This document shows, one piece after another, positions 46,450 through 54,819 of a stretch of 64,000 nt of DNA. The position numbers were made by a program, and so were the translations under genes. Under the pieces are notes generated by a model. That model saw nothing but the letters and a program-made list of their open reading frames with translations, made no database searches and was not told the DNA's origin. The number at the start of each line of letters is the position of its first letter. Within the stretch, counting starts at the first letter, position 1. The stretch covers positions 1 through 64,000 of the forward strand of contig NZ_CABVPP010000026.1 in NCBI RefSeq assembly GCF_902499075.1, in the 5' to 3' direction. Source of the DNA: Burkholderia pseudomultivorans (GTDB lineage Bacteria > Pseudomonadota > Gammaproteobacteria > Burkholderiales > Burkholderiaceae).

Positions 46450-46566
46450 TCAGCCGAGATTGTCGACTTTGAGACGGTAAAGCGTGTAAATCACGAAAAC
46501 GACCAGAACCGTGCCGAATATCGCAATCTGGCGGATGATACGCGCCCGTTTCTCATTGGGAGTCAC
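46450..46566 (-). CDS. 38-residue single-pass membrane protein
   Basis: A small protein starting at GTG (46566) with AGGAGA 7 bases upstream. It has a basic N-terminus (TPNEKRARIIRQ), one membrane helix (IAIFGTVLVVFVIYTLYRL) and a short tail KVDNLG; by the positive-inside rule the N-terminus is cytoplasmic. Too short for most gene finders. The clear ribosome site and clean helix support translation. Function unknown; it is convergent with the TauE gene. Confidence 0.6.
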   Translation of the reverse strand: MTPNEKRARIIRQIAIFGTVLVVFVIYTLYRLKVDNLG

Positions 46567-46979
46567 GAAGGTTCTCCTGTTTATGTTCGGGTAAAAGTAT
46601 AGCGTCGACCGTCCGGCACGCGGATTATGCTGTGCGATATCCAAACCCCGAAAAACTGCCGATCGATCCGCAGCCGTTTATATCAGATATACCGCCGAGA
46701 CGGCAATCGCAAAATCCGATTGGCGATTTTCTTTCTCGAATAGGCGGTTGCGAATCCGCCCCCTCTCCGCAACCCGCGCCGTGGCAATTTCAGCCAATTT
46801 ATGCTGATTTGTGGTTTTTCATGGGGATGTCATCGAGCGTCGCGAAACTGCCGTGCCGCCGACCTGCACACCGGCGGCAATGCGGCAAGGCCCTGTCCCG
46901 ATTGCAACGGACAGGTCGGCCGGACCGGTTTTGCAACCGATTTGCAATCCTTATTTCATTCAATACGCACCGCTCTCGC
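46567..46979. promoter_or_regulatory. Spacer upstream of porin, AT-richer
   Basis: This 413-bp region lies between two divergently read genes. It contains AT-rich patches (about 46660-46740, 46790-46820 and 46930-46965) and an inverted repeat AAAATC/GATTTT near 46710-46730. It should contain the porin promoter and leader; I could not assign exact boxes. An open frame upstream of the porin start lacks coding character. Confidence 0.45.
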
Positions 46980-48164
46980 ATGAAGACATCAACGATGAAC
47001 AAGTTCGCGCTGTCCGCGCTTTCGCTGACGCTGACGGGCCTCGCCGGCGCCGCGCACGCGCAGTCCAACGTCGCGCTGTACGGCGTGATCGATACGTCGA
47101 TCACCTACGTTCACGGCAACGACGGCACGGCCGGCAATCTTTGGGCAATGGGCTCCGGCAACCTGTCCGGCAGCCGCTGGGGCCTGAAAGGCAGCGAGGA
47201 TCTGGGCGGCGGCCTGAAGACGGTTTTCCAGCTCGAAAGCGGCTTCAATTCGGGCACCGGCAGCATGAGCCAGGGCAAGCGCCTGTTCGGCCGCCAGGCG
47301 TTCGTCGGCCTGCAGAGCGACCGGTACGGCAAGCTCACGCTCGGCCGCCAGTACGATCCGGTCGTCGATCTCGTGCAGCCCGTCACCGCCGACAACTACT
47401 TCAGCAGCGTCTTCTCGACGCCCGGCGACGTCGACAACAACGACAACAGCCTGCGCGTGAACAACACGGTCAAGTACACGTCGCCGGTGCTGGCCGGCCT
47501 GCAGGTCGAGGCGATGTACGGCTTCGGCGGCGTCGCGGGCTCGATGGGCTCGGGCCTTACGTACTCGGTCGCGGCGGCGTACAACAACGGCCCGCTCGGC
47601 ATCGCCGGCGGCTATTTCTACGCGAACAACGCGAGCGGCGCGGCGCGCGCCGCGAACTGGAGCGGCTCGTCCGACGCGATCTTCGACGGCCCGATCAACA
47701 GCGGCTACCTGAGCGCGAAGAGCATCGGCATCGCGCAAATCGCGGGCCAGTATGCGATCGGCCCGGTCACGCTCGGCCTCGGCTACAGCAACGCGCAGTA
47801 CAAGCGCGACGACAATTCGGTTGCCGGCTTCGCCAGCACGCAGAAGTACAACACCGGTCGCGCGTTCGTCATGTACCAGGCATCGGCGCCGCTGCTGCTG
47901 GGCATCGGCTACGCGTACACGAAGGCGAGCGGCAACGTCGACGCGAAATACCACCAGGTGTCGCTGGGCGCGGACTATGCACTGTCGAAGCGCACCGACG
48001 TCTACCTGGTCGGCGCATATCAGCATGCGAGCGGCCAGCAGCAGGTGGTGAACGCGAACGGCCAGCTCGTCACGCAAGACGCGCAGGCATCGATCGGTTC
48101 GTACGGCTACGGCGGCACGAAATCGCAGGAAATCGTCGCACTGGGCCTGCGTCACAAGTTCTGA
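46980..48164 (+). CDS. Gram-negative porin (OmpC-like trimeric general porin)
   Basis: A 394-residue outer-membrane porin. The signal peptide ends AHA before QSNVALYGVIDTSITY. Typical betaproteobacterial features include SGSRWGLKGSEDLGGGLKTV, FQLESGFN, RLFGRQAFVGLQSDRYGKLTLGRQYDP and the final strand ending in Phe (EIVALGLRHKF). It forms a 16-strand barrel for small solutes. Start is either ATG 46980 or ATG 46995; neither has a consensus ribosome site, and the second gives the more compact signal peptide. Confidence 0.95.
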   Translation: MKTSTMNKFALSALSLTLTGLAGAAHAQSNVALYGVIDTSITYVHGNDGTAGNLWAMGSGNLSGSRWGLKGSEDLGGGLKTVFQLESGFNSGTGSMSQGKRLFGRQAFVGLQSDRYGKLTLGRQYDPVVDLVQPVTADNYFSSVFSTPGDVDNNDNSLRVNNTVKYTSPVLAGLQVEAMYGFGGVAGSMGSGLTYSVAAAYNNGPLGIAGGYFYANNASGAARAANWSGSSDAIFDGPINSGYLSAKSIGIAQIAGQYAIGPVTLGLGYSNAQYKRDDNSVAGFASTQKYNTGRAFVMYQASAPLLLGIGYAYTKASGNVDAKYHQVSLGADYALSKRTDVYLVGAYQHASGQQQVVNANGQLVTQDAQASIGSYGYGGTKSQEIVALGLRHKF

Positions 48165-48393
48165 TCGCAGCAGCGGCTTCGGTTCCGGGCAGCGGCGCAG
48201 TCGCCCGGCGCCGGAGCCGCCTCGGCTTGTCCGGCCTTGCGCCGTCTGCAACGACGCGCCGGCCAGTCGACGGCGCCGCAACCGGCATCGCGCGATGGCC
48301 GAACAGCGCCCGCGCCCTTCGTCTGTCATTTACCTGCAACCGTCGACCGGTAGCGTGCGAGTCCGACTCCCGCTTTCGACAGACGAATTTGCC

Positions 48394-49059
48394 ATGCAGC
48401 GCCCGCCGCGCGTCGCCTCCCCGCTCTACGCAGCCACGTCCCGCACCCTCGCCATCAGCCTTGCGATCAACCTGCTGTTGCTCGCCGTCGAGGCGATCGC
48501 CGCAGGGGCCGCGCATTCGTCCGGCCTGCTCGCGGATGTCGTGCATGCGGCGATCGATCTTGCGGCGGATGCGTTGATCCTCGTCGCATGCCGCCTCGAT
48601 GCGCGCCTGCCGCCGGAACGACGCCCGACCTTCGAGCCGATCGCGCTCGCGGGCCTCGGTGCGCTGCTCGTCGCGACCGGCGTGCAGATGATCTGGCAGG
48701 CGGCGAACCGCTTCGATGCGTCGCCCGTCGTGCAGCCGGGCGCGGCCACGCTCGCGCTGGTCGTCGCTACGCTCGTCGGCAAGGCCGCGCTGTCGCGCTG
48801 GATGCTGCGCAAGGCGCGCGAAACGGGCTCCGCGCTGCTCGAGGCGAGCGGCTGGCACGTGCGCACCGATGCGCTGTCGGCGTTGCTGGCCGCGCTGGCG
48901 ATGAGCGCGGCGCTGGTCGGTCTCGGCCGTCTCGACGATATCGCCGCGCTCGCGATCGGCGCGATCGTGATCCGCACCGGCGCCGGGTTCGTCCTGCGCG
49001 GTGCCGCGCAGTGGCCGTGGCCGGCCGCGGGGGCGGGTCGCTCCACGCGCGGGTCGTAA
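48394..49059 (+). CDS. Short cation diffusion facilitator (CDF) transporter
   Basis: A 221-residue membrane protein with about six helices. Helix 2 carries SGLLADVVHAAIDLAADALI and helix 5 ASGWHVRTDALSALLAALAM, placing His/Asp pairs as in metal-binding CDF sites. The C-terminal cytoplasmic dimerisation domain usual in CDF proteins is missing: the protein ends shortly after the last helix with an Arg/Gly tail. Likely a divalent metal or proton-coupled efflux protein. Start chosen at 48394 before the first helix; an upstream in-frame ATG at 48295 would add 33 residues. Confidence 0.8.
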   Translation: MQRPPRVASPLYAATSRTLAISLAINLLLLAVEAIAAGAAHSSGLLADVVHAAIDLAADALILVACRLDARLPPERRPTFEPIALAGLGALLVATGVQMIWQAANRFDASPVVQPGAATLALVVATLVGKAALSRWMLRKARETGSALLEASGWHVRTDALSALLAALAMSAALVGLGRLDDIAALAIGAIVIRTGAGFVLRGAAQWPWPAAGAGRSTRGS

Positions 49060-49114
49060 CGCCCCGCGGCATCGACGCACGGCCCCCGTCGTCCGGCCAC
49101 GCGCAGGCGGTCGA

Positions 49115-50305
49115 TCAGCCCAGCGGCACGACGCTGCCGAGCAGGATCCGCACGAGCGTCGCCTGACGCGTGACGCCCGTTTTCGAAAAGATCGCGCGCA
49201 AATGCGTGCGCGCGGTGTTCTTGCTGATACCCGATTCTTCCGCCGCCTCCTCGAGCGTCAGGCCGTTGGTCAGCAGCAGCGCGAGCGACGTCTCGGCCGG
49301 CGTCAGATCGAACAGCTTGCGGATGATTTCCTGCGCGCCCTGCGGCTTGCGGTCGGGGTCGCGCAGGAACAGCGTGACGGCCGGCCGCCGCTTGTTGTCT
49401 TCCGACCAGTCGGACAGCAGCACCGTGCGCACCAGCAGCCCGAGGCGCGGCTTGTCGAAGCTGCGCGTGATCGGCATCGCCTCGACGATCGCCGCGGCCG
49501 TGCCGTGGTGCCCCATCACCGCATGACGGATCAGCCGCTTCAGCGTGCGGTTCTCCTGCGCGTCGGTCGCCTCGATCGTGCCGCGCGCGATCGTCAGCCC
49601 GTTGCCCTGCTTGAGGATTTCGTCGGCGACGCTGTTCATGTCGATGATCGTGCCGTTCTCGTCGAGCGTGATCGTGCCGATCTGCATCCGGTTGATCGCG
49701 TTCGCATAGATCGAGCGCTCGACCTCGGCCGTGTCGAGCCGCGAATGCAGTTCGACCGCGCGCTTCAGATGCGGCAGCAGCAGCGCGCAGACCGCCTTGT
49801 CGCGCGCGGAAAACTGCTTCGACGCATGGTTGCGGCACACGCGGAACCGGCATTCGACGCCCGACGGCGTGCGCAGGTCCGCGCCGAGGATGTAGCGCAC
49901 GTCCTGCGGCTTCAGGAACTGCTTGTACAGCTCGCTCGACAGCCAGCCCGTATCGCCGAACACCTCGTCGACGGTCACCATGCGATCGGCCGGCAGGCCG
50001 ACGAACGGATCGAGCGAATAGTAGTAGTTGTTGTAGGACGCCTCGCCGTCGCCCGGCACGACCGGGCCGAACTCCGACGCGTGCACGGACAGCGGCGCGC
50101 GGCGGTCGCTCGCGGCCGCGCGCAGGATCAGCGTCACGTAGTTGGCCTGCAGCAAGCGGCGAATCAGTTCGAGCGCCCCCGCCCACGGCGGCGTTTCCAG
50201 CGGCCCCTGGTAGATCAGCGCCATCAGTTCGCTGAAATCCGCGACGCCGATATCGGCCTCATCGCTGCTTGCCTGGCTCTCTTGCGGAGCCCATCTTGTC
50301 TCCAT
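49115..50305 (-). CDS. LuxR-family transcriptional regulator
   Basis: A 396-residue regulator. The C-terminal helix-turn-helix is a clear LuxR domain (LTPAETSLALLLTNGLTLEE, ESGISKNTARTHLRAIFSKT). The first 200 residues look like a sensory domain (NNYYYSLDPFVGLPADRMVT, RYILGADLRTPSGVECRFRV) followed by a PAS-like segment (RMQIGTITLDENGTIIDMNS). There is no autoinducer-binding signature I trust. Two starts are close: ATG 50305 and GTG 50311, both after a GGAGG-rich stretch. A perfect 18-bp palindrome lies 60 bp upstream, between it and the divergent hydrolase gene. Confidence 0.9.
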   Translation of the reverse strand: METRWAPQESQASSDEADIGVADFSELMALIYQGPLETPPWAGALELIRRLLQANYVTLILRAAASDRRAPLSVHASEFGPVVPGDGEASYNNYYYSLDPFVGLPADRMVTVDEVFGDTGWLSSELYKQFLKPQDVRYILGADLRTPSGVECRFRVCRNHASKQFSARDKAVCALLLPHLKRAVELHSRLDTAEVERSIYANAINRMQIGTITLDENGTIIDMNSVADEILKQGNGLTIARGTIEATDAQENRTLKRLIRHAVMGHHGTAAAIVEAMPITRSFDKPRLGLLVRTVLLSDWSEDNKRRPAVTLFLRDPDRKPQGAQEIIRKLFDLTPAETSLALLLTNGLTLEEAAEESGISKNTARTHLRAIFSKTGVTRQATLVRILLGSVVPLG

Positions 50306-50364
50306 CAGCACGCTCCATCCTCCATGCGACTTTTTCCGGTGTGATTCCCCAGTGCGTCGCCGTG

Positions 50365-50382
50365 ATTAAGACGCGTCTTAAT
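50365..50382. promoter_or_regulatory. 18-bp perfect palindrome between luxR-type gene and hydrolase-ribBA operon
   Basis: ATTAAGACGCGTCTTAAT is fully self-complementary. It lies 60 bp before the regulator start and 205 bp before the divergent hydrolase gene, so it is a good operator candidate. A second dyad, TCACTG-AA-CAGTGA, is at 50402-50415. The binding protein is unknown. Confidence 0.6.
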
Positions 50383-50586
50383 TCCGGCGTCATCGGTAGA
50401 TTCACTGAACAGTGAGCTTTGGCCATCCGGCCGTGCGCACCATCGTCCGATCGGATGATGTGGAGCGCGGGTCGCTGCGCTGGAATGCCCGTCAGGCCGT
50501 GCCGACAGGTGTCCGGCGCGGACTCGGGGAAACCGCGATTGGGGTTTACCTGATTCAGACCGCATCCGATTCAGACAGGAGTTTCC

Positions 50587-51525
50587 ATGCCGCTCGACCC
50601 TCAGGCGCAGGCGCTGCTCGCCGCATTCGCGCAAGCGCCCGCGATCGCTTTCGATCGACTGACCGTCCCCGCCTACCGGGCCAGTCTTGCCGCAGGCGGC
50701 GCGTTCGCGCCCGGCGACGCGATTGCTTCCGAAGAGGACTGGCAGGTCCCGGCGCCGGGTCGTCGGTTGGCCGCACGCCTGTATCGGCCCGATGCCGACG
50801 GGCCGCTGCCGCTGACCGTGTTTTTCCATGGCGGCGGCTTCGTCGCGTGCGGTATCGATTCGCACGCGAACCTGTGCCGCAGCCTCGCGCGACGCGCCCG
50901 CACGCTGGTGTTGTCGGTCGACTACCGGCTGGCGCCCGAAGCGCGCTTCCCGGCGGCCGCGCACGACGCATGCGACGCCGTGCGCTGGGCGGCCGCCAGT
51001 GCGCGCGACCTGGGTGCGCGCGCCGGCGCGATCGCGGTGGCCGGCGACAGCGCCGGCGGCAACCTCGCGGCAGTCGCGGCGCTGCAGTTGCGCGGCTCGG
51101 GCATCGCGATCGCGCATCAGTTGCTGCTGTATCCGGTCGTCGATTGCGCGACCGAGCATCCGTCGTACGCATCGCTCGGCGACGGCTATTTCCTGACGGC
51201 GGACATGATGCGCTGGTTCAAGCACCAGTATTTCGACGACGGCGCCGATCGCGCGTCGCCGCTCGCCAGCCCGCTCGCCGCGCCGGACATCGCAGGCGCG
51301 GCGCCGGCGACGATCGTCAGCGCCGAATTCGATCCGCTGCGCGACGAAGCGGAAGCGTATGCGCTGCGGCTCGCGCAGGCCGGCACGCCGGTCACGCTGG
51401 TGCGCTGGCCGGGCCAGCTGCACGGCTTCGCGAGCATGCTCGGCGCCGTCGATGCAGCCGACCGCGTGCTGAGCTTCGGCGCGGACGCGCTGCGCCGCGC
51501 GTTCGACGCGACGGAGGCCCGATGA
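50587..51525 (+). CDS. Alpha/beta hydrolase, HSL-family esterase
   Basis: A 312-residue serine hydrolase. It has the oxyanion motif FFHGGGFVACG, the nucleophile elbow GDSAGGN, the acid region SAEFDPLRDEAEAYA and the catalytic His in GQLHGFASML. This is the hormone-sensitive-lipase type acting on short acyl esters, cytoplasmic (no signal peptide). It overlaps the ribBA gene by 4 bases (ATGA) and is divergent from the LuxR gene, which may regulate both. Confidence 0.92.
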   Translation: MPLDPQAQALLAAFAQAPAIAFDRLTVPAYRASLAAGGAFAPGDAIASEEDWQVPAPGRRLAARLYRPDADGPLPLTVFFHGGGFVACGIDSHANLCRSLARRARTLVLSVDYRLAPEARFPAAAHDACDAVRWAAASARDLGARAGAIAVAGDSAGGNLAAVAALQLRGSGIAIAHQLLLYPVVDCATEHPSYASLGDGYFLTADMMRWFKHQYFDDGADRASPLASPLAAPDIAGAAPATIVSAEFDPLRDEAEAYALRLAQAGTPVTLVRWPGQLHGFASMLGAVDAADRVLSFGADALRRAFDATEAR

Positions 51526-52646
51526 CGCTGGCCGGCACCGTCGCGATCGTCGACGAACTGCGTGCGGGCCGGATGGTGCTGCTCGTCGACGAAGAGGACC
51601 GCGAGAACGAAGGCGATCTCGTGATCGCGGCCGATCACGTGACGCCCGACGCGATCAATTTCATGGCGCGCTTCGGGCGCGGGCTGATCTGCCTGACGCT
51701 GACGGCGGAACGCTGCGAACAGCTGCGCCTGCCGCCGATGGCCGACCATAACGGCACGCCGTTCGGCACCGCGTTCACCGTCAGCATCGAGGCGGCCGAA
51801 GGCGTGACGACCGGCATCTCGGCCGCCGATCGTGCGCACACGATCCGCACCGCCGTGCGTGCGAGCGCGCGCCCCGACGATCTCGTGCAGCCCGGCCACG
51901 TGTTTCCGATCGCGGCGCGCCCGGGCGGCGTGCTGGTGCGTGCGGGACATACCGAGGCCGGCTGCGACCTGGCCGCGCTCGCGGGGCTCACGCCCGCGTC
52001 GGTGATCTGCGAGGTGATGAACGACGACGGCACGATGGCGCGGCTGCCCGAGTTGAAGGCGTTCGCCGCGCAGCACGGGCTGAAGATCGGCACGATCGCG
52101 GACCTGATCCATTACCGCCGCGAGCACGAGTCGCTGGTCGAACGCGTCGGCGAACGGCCGCTGCACACGCCGTGGGGACGGTTCCGCGCAATCCAGTATC
52201 GCGACACCGTGCACGGCGCGCCGCATCTCGCGCTGGTGCGCGGCGAACCCGATCCGGCGACGCCGGTGCTCACGCGCGTGCACGAATGCCATTCGCTGCT
52301 CGACCTGCTCGACGCGGAGCCGTCCGCGCATTCGTGGCCGCTGCACGCGGCACTGCAGCGGATCGACGCGGCCGGCTGCGGCGTCGCGGTGCTGCTCGAC
52401 TGCGACATGCACGGCGACGCGATGCGTACGCCGGCAGGCAATGCACGCCAAGACGGCCGTGCGACGGGGATCGGCTCGCAGATTCTGCGCGACGTCGGCG
52501 TGCGGCGTCTGAACGTGCTGTCGAGCCCGTTCCGGCTGCCCGCGCTGTCGGGACACGATCTGGAAATCATGGCGTTCATCCCGCTCGGCGACGACGATCC
52601 GGAAAGCGTGCGGGCCGCGCCCGCGAATCCGCTTCGCGCGGCGTGA
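51522..52646 (+). CDS. ribBA: RibBA-type DHBP synthase with degenerate GTP cyclohydrolase II half
   Basis: A 374-residue protein. Residues 1-205 are 3,4-dihydroxy-2-butanone-4-phosphate synthase with [22 protein letters not shown]-like GRGLICLTL and [14 protein letters not shown], so this activity should be intact. Residues 206-374 align to GTP cyclohydrolase II, but the zinc-binding cysteine cluster is lost: after [13 protein letters not shown] the expected CDCG is replaced by WPLHAAL. It therefore probably makes only the riboflavin four-carbon unit. Its coupling to an esterase is unusual, and it may be a second, regulated ribB copy. Confidence 0.88.
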   Translation: MTLAGTVAIVDELRAGRMVLLVDEEDRENEGDLVIAADHVTPDAINFMARFGRGLICLTLTAERCEQLRLPPMADHNGTPFGTAFTVSIEAAEGVTTGISAADRAHTIRTAVRASARPDDLVQPGHVFPIAARPGGVLVRAGHTEAGCDLAALAGLTPASVICEVMNDDGTMARLPELKAFAAQHGLKIGTIADLIHYRREHESLVERVGERPLHTPWGRFRAIQYRDTVHGAPHLALVRGEPDPATPVLTRVHECHSLLDLLDAEPSAHSWPLHAALQRIDAAGCGVAVLLDCDMHGDAMRTPAGNARQDGRATGIGSQILRDVGVRRLNVLSSPFRLPALSGHDLEIMAFIPLGDDDPESVRAAPANPLRAA

Positions 52647-52657
52647 CGCGCGAGCTT

Positions 52658-52676
52658 CGGTGCGGCGCCCGCACCG
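52658..52676. other. Short perfect hairpin after ribBA
   Basis: CGGTGCGG and its complement separated by 3 bases, 12 bases past the ribBA stop. No T tract follows; a weak terminator or RNA end is possible. Confidence 0.3.
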
Positions 52677-52699
52677 GACGGAGGCGTTGCGACTGACAA

Positions 52700-52788
52700 G
52701 CTATCGTTTGTTTTTATAAAATACAGCACTTGGTTTGTATTCTGCAGATACATGCCATAGACTGTATTTTCCGATTACAAACGATCGC
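52700..52788. promoter_or_regulatory. 89-bp nested palindromic operator/promoter of hipB
   Basis: Three pairs of half-sites share one dyad centre at 52744: outer ATCGTTTGT/ACAAACGAT (52703-52711, 52777-52785), middle AAAATACAG/CTGTATTTT (52718-52726, 52762-52770), and inner TGTAT/ATACA (52736-52740, 52748-52752), with an extra TGG/CCA at 52731-52733 and 52755-52757. A possible promoter (TTGTAT at 52735, TAGACT at 52758, 17-bp spacer) lies inside. HipB proteins repress their own operon by binding several palindromic sites, so this is the likely control region of hipBA. Confidence 0.75.
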
Positions 52789-52810
52789 CTGTCATTTCGC
52801 GGAGCGACTC

Positions 52811-53269
52811 ATGGCATTTCCTGTCCAGACCCTGGGCCAGCTGCGCCCGATACTCGTCGGCTTCCGCAAGTCGGCGGGACTCACGCAGGCGCAGCTCGCC
52901 GCCCGCCTCGGCGTCACGCAGCAATCGTACGCGCAGCTCGAGTCCAACCCGTCCGCGGTCAGCATCGAACGGCTGTTCAAGGTGCTGAACGTGCTCGGCG
53001 TGCGCCTGACGCTCGATCCGGTCTTGCCGGACGAGACCGGGGAAGCCGGCGGCGGCGCTGGCGCTGGCGCGGGCCGCCCGCAAGCGGGCGACGCGGGCGG
53101 CACCGGCCCGGCGGACGCGAAAGCCGCGCCGGGTGCACGCAAGACGGCCGCGCCCCGGCGTGCGCCCGGCGTGACAGCAGTCACTGCCAAGGCATCGGAC
53201 AGCGTCGCGCGGAAGCGGCCGGCGGCCGCGCGCGCCAGACGCTCCGTCGCGAAGCGGGAGGACTGGTGA
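52811..53269 (+). CDS. hipB: HipB-like XRE antitoxin/repressor
   Basis: A 152-residue DNA-binding protein. The Cro/CI helix-turn-helix is in residues about 10-65 (RPILVGFRKSAGLTQAQLAA, RLGVTQQSYAQLE, SIERLFKVLNVLGV). The second half is an Ala/Gly/Arg-rich basic tail without predicted fold, longer than in E. coli HipB. GGAG lies 7 bases before the ATG at 52811. It precedes hipA and should neutralise it and repress the operon through the large palindrome upstream. The gene itself is intact. Confidence 0.9.
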   Translation: MAFPVQTLGQLRPILVGFRKSAGLTQAQLAARLGVTQQSYAQLESNPSAVSIERLFKVLNVLGVRLTLDPVLPDETGEAGGGAGAGAGRPQAGDAGGTGPADAKAAPGARKTAAPRRAPGVTAVTAKASDSVARKRPAAARARRSVAKREDW

Positions 53270-53271
53270 CG

Positions 53272-54617
53272 ATGGCCCGGCGCACATCCCGTCACGATCG
53301 CCTCGACCTGTGGATGAACGGCATCCCGGTCGGCTACTGGGAAGTCCGGCGCGGCGTCGAACGCCTCGTCTATCTGCCGGCGTGGATCGACGATCCGCAA
53401 GGGCGTCCGCTCTCGCTGTCGCTGCCCTTCACGCCCGGCAACCAGCCGCATCAGGGCGCGATCGTCGCCGACTATTTCGACAACCTGCTGCCGGACAGCC
53501 AGCCGATCCGCCGCCGGATCGCGCAGCGATACCGGCTCGGGTCGACCGCGCCGTTCGCACTGCTCGCGTCGATCGGCCGCGACTGCGTCGGCGCGCTCCA
53601 ACTGCTGCCGCCCGACGAGACGCCGGTCGATCTCGAAGCGATCGACGGTACTGCGCTCGACGACGCGGCCGTGGCCGACGCGCTGCGCCACGCTACCGCC
53701 GCACCGCTGCCCGGCCACGCGGAGCCCGCCGGCGATCTGCGCCTGTCGATCGCCGGCGCGCAGGAAAAGACCGCGCTGCTGCGGCACGGCCAGCGCTGGC
53801 TGCTGCCGTCGGGCAGCACGCCGACCACACCCATATCTTCAAGCTGCCGCTGGGACGCGTCGGCAACATGCAGGCCGACATGCGCACGTCGGTCGAGAAC
53901 GAATGGCTGTGTTCGAAGATCGTCGCGGCCTACGGACTGCCGGTCGCGCAGTGCGACATCGGCCATTTCGACGACCAGAAGGCGCTGATCGTCGAGCGCT
54001 TCGACCGGCGCCCGTCCCGCGACGGCACGTGGATCCTGCGGCTGCCGCAGGAGGACATGTGCCAGGCGACCGGCACGCCGTCCGGCGCGAAATACGAATC
54101 GGACGGCGGCCCGGGGATCGAGACGATCATGGGCATCCTCGCGAATTCCGCCGACGCGGTGCGCGACCGCATGCACTTCTTCGTCGCGCAGCTCGTGTTC
54201 TGGGTGCTCGCGGCGATCGACGGCCACGCGAAGAACTTCAGCATCGCGCACCTGCCCGGCAACACGTATCGCAGCACGCCGCTGTACGACGTGCTGTCCG
54301 CGCATCCGATCATCGGCACGCGCCGCAACCAGCTTGCGCCGCGGCGCGCGCGACTCGCGATGGCCGTCAGCGGGAAGAACCGTCACTACGCGATCGCGGA
54401 CATCCAGCCGCGCCACTGGATCGCACAGGGCCGGCGCGTCGGGCTGACCGAGGACGACGTGCGCGGCGCGATGGCGCGCGTGGTTGCGCGGACCGAGCCT
54501 GCGATCGCGGAAGTCGCGTCGCAGCTCCCGGCGGATTTCCCGGCCGACGTGGCCGACGCGATTTTCGAAGGGATGCGTCGCCAGAGCCGCAAGCTGGGCG
54601 CGACCGACGCGGTGTGA
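53272..54617 (+). pseudogene. hipA: Frameshifted HipA toxin kinase gene
   Basis: The first about 184 codons encode the HipA N-domain (LWMNGIPVGYWEVRRG, FDNLLPDSQPIRRRIA, SIAGAQEKTALL) and reach the invariant PTTHIFK region. There the frame is lost: the DNA at 53824-53832 reads ACCACACCC where ACCACC would restore P-T-T-H-I-F-K. One extra AC pair therefore sends the first frame to a stop at 53988. The correct continuation, with ENEWLCSKIVAAYGLP, the catalytic DGHAKNFSI and RRNQLAPRRARLAMAV, runs in another frame to 54617. Without the two bases the product would be 447 residues, normal for HipA. A sequencing error is possible. As written, the truncated toxin lacks the kinase core. Confidence 0.9.
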
Positions 54618-54819
54618 GGTTTTCGACGGGGTTCGTTGCGGCGGACCGGGCGCAATGCGGCGGCCGTCGCGTCGGGCACCGGTCCGAACCGGCACATCAT
54701 CCGCGACGCGCCACGGGACTGCATTCACACCGCACCCGCGACCTCATCCACCCGGACGATGCGCATCCGCCCCGTCGCCGCACAATGACCGGCGTGCCCA
54801 TTCCCGACGCCCGCCCGAC

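Noticed and set aside
50402-50415. TCACTG-AA-CAGTGA as a separate lux-type box
   Set aside because: Arms are short and do not resemble a known lux box; mentioned only beside the larger palindrome.
51522-52646. Functional bifunctional RibBA
   Set aside because: The zinc-binding cysteine cluster of GTP cyclohydrolase II is missing, so only the RibB half is called active.
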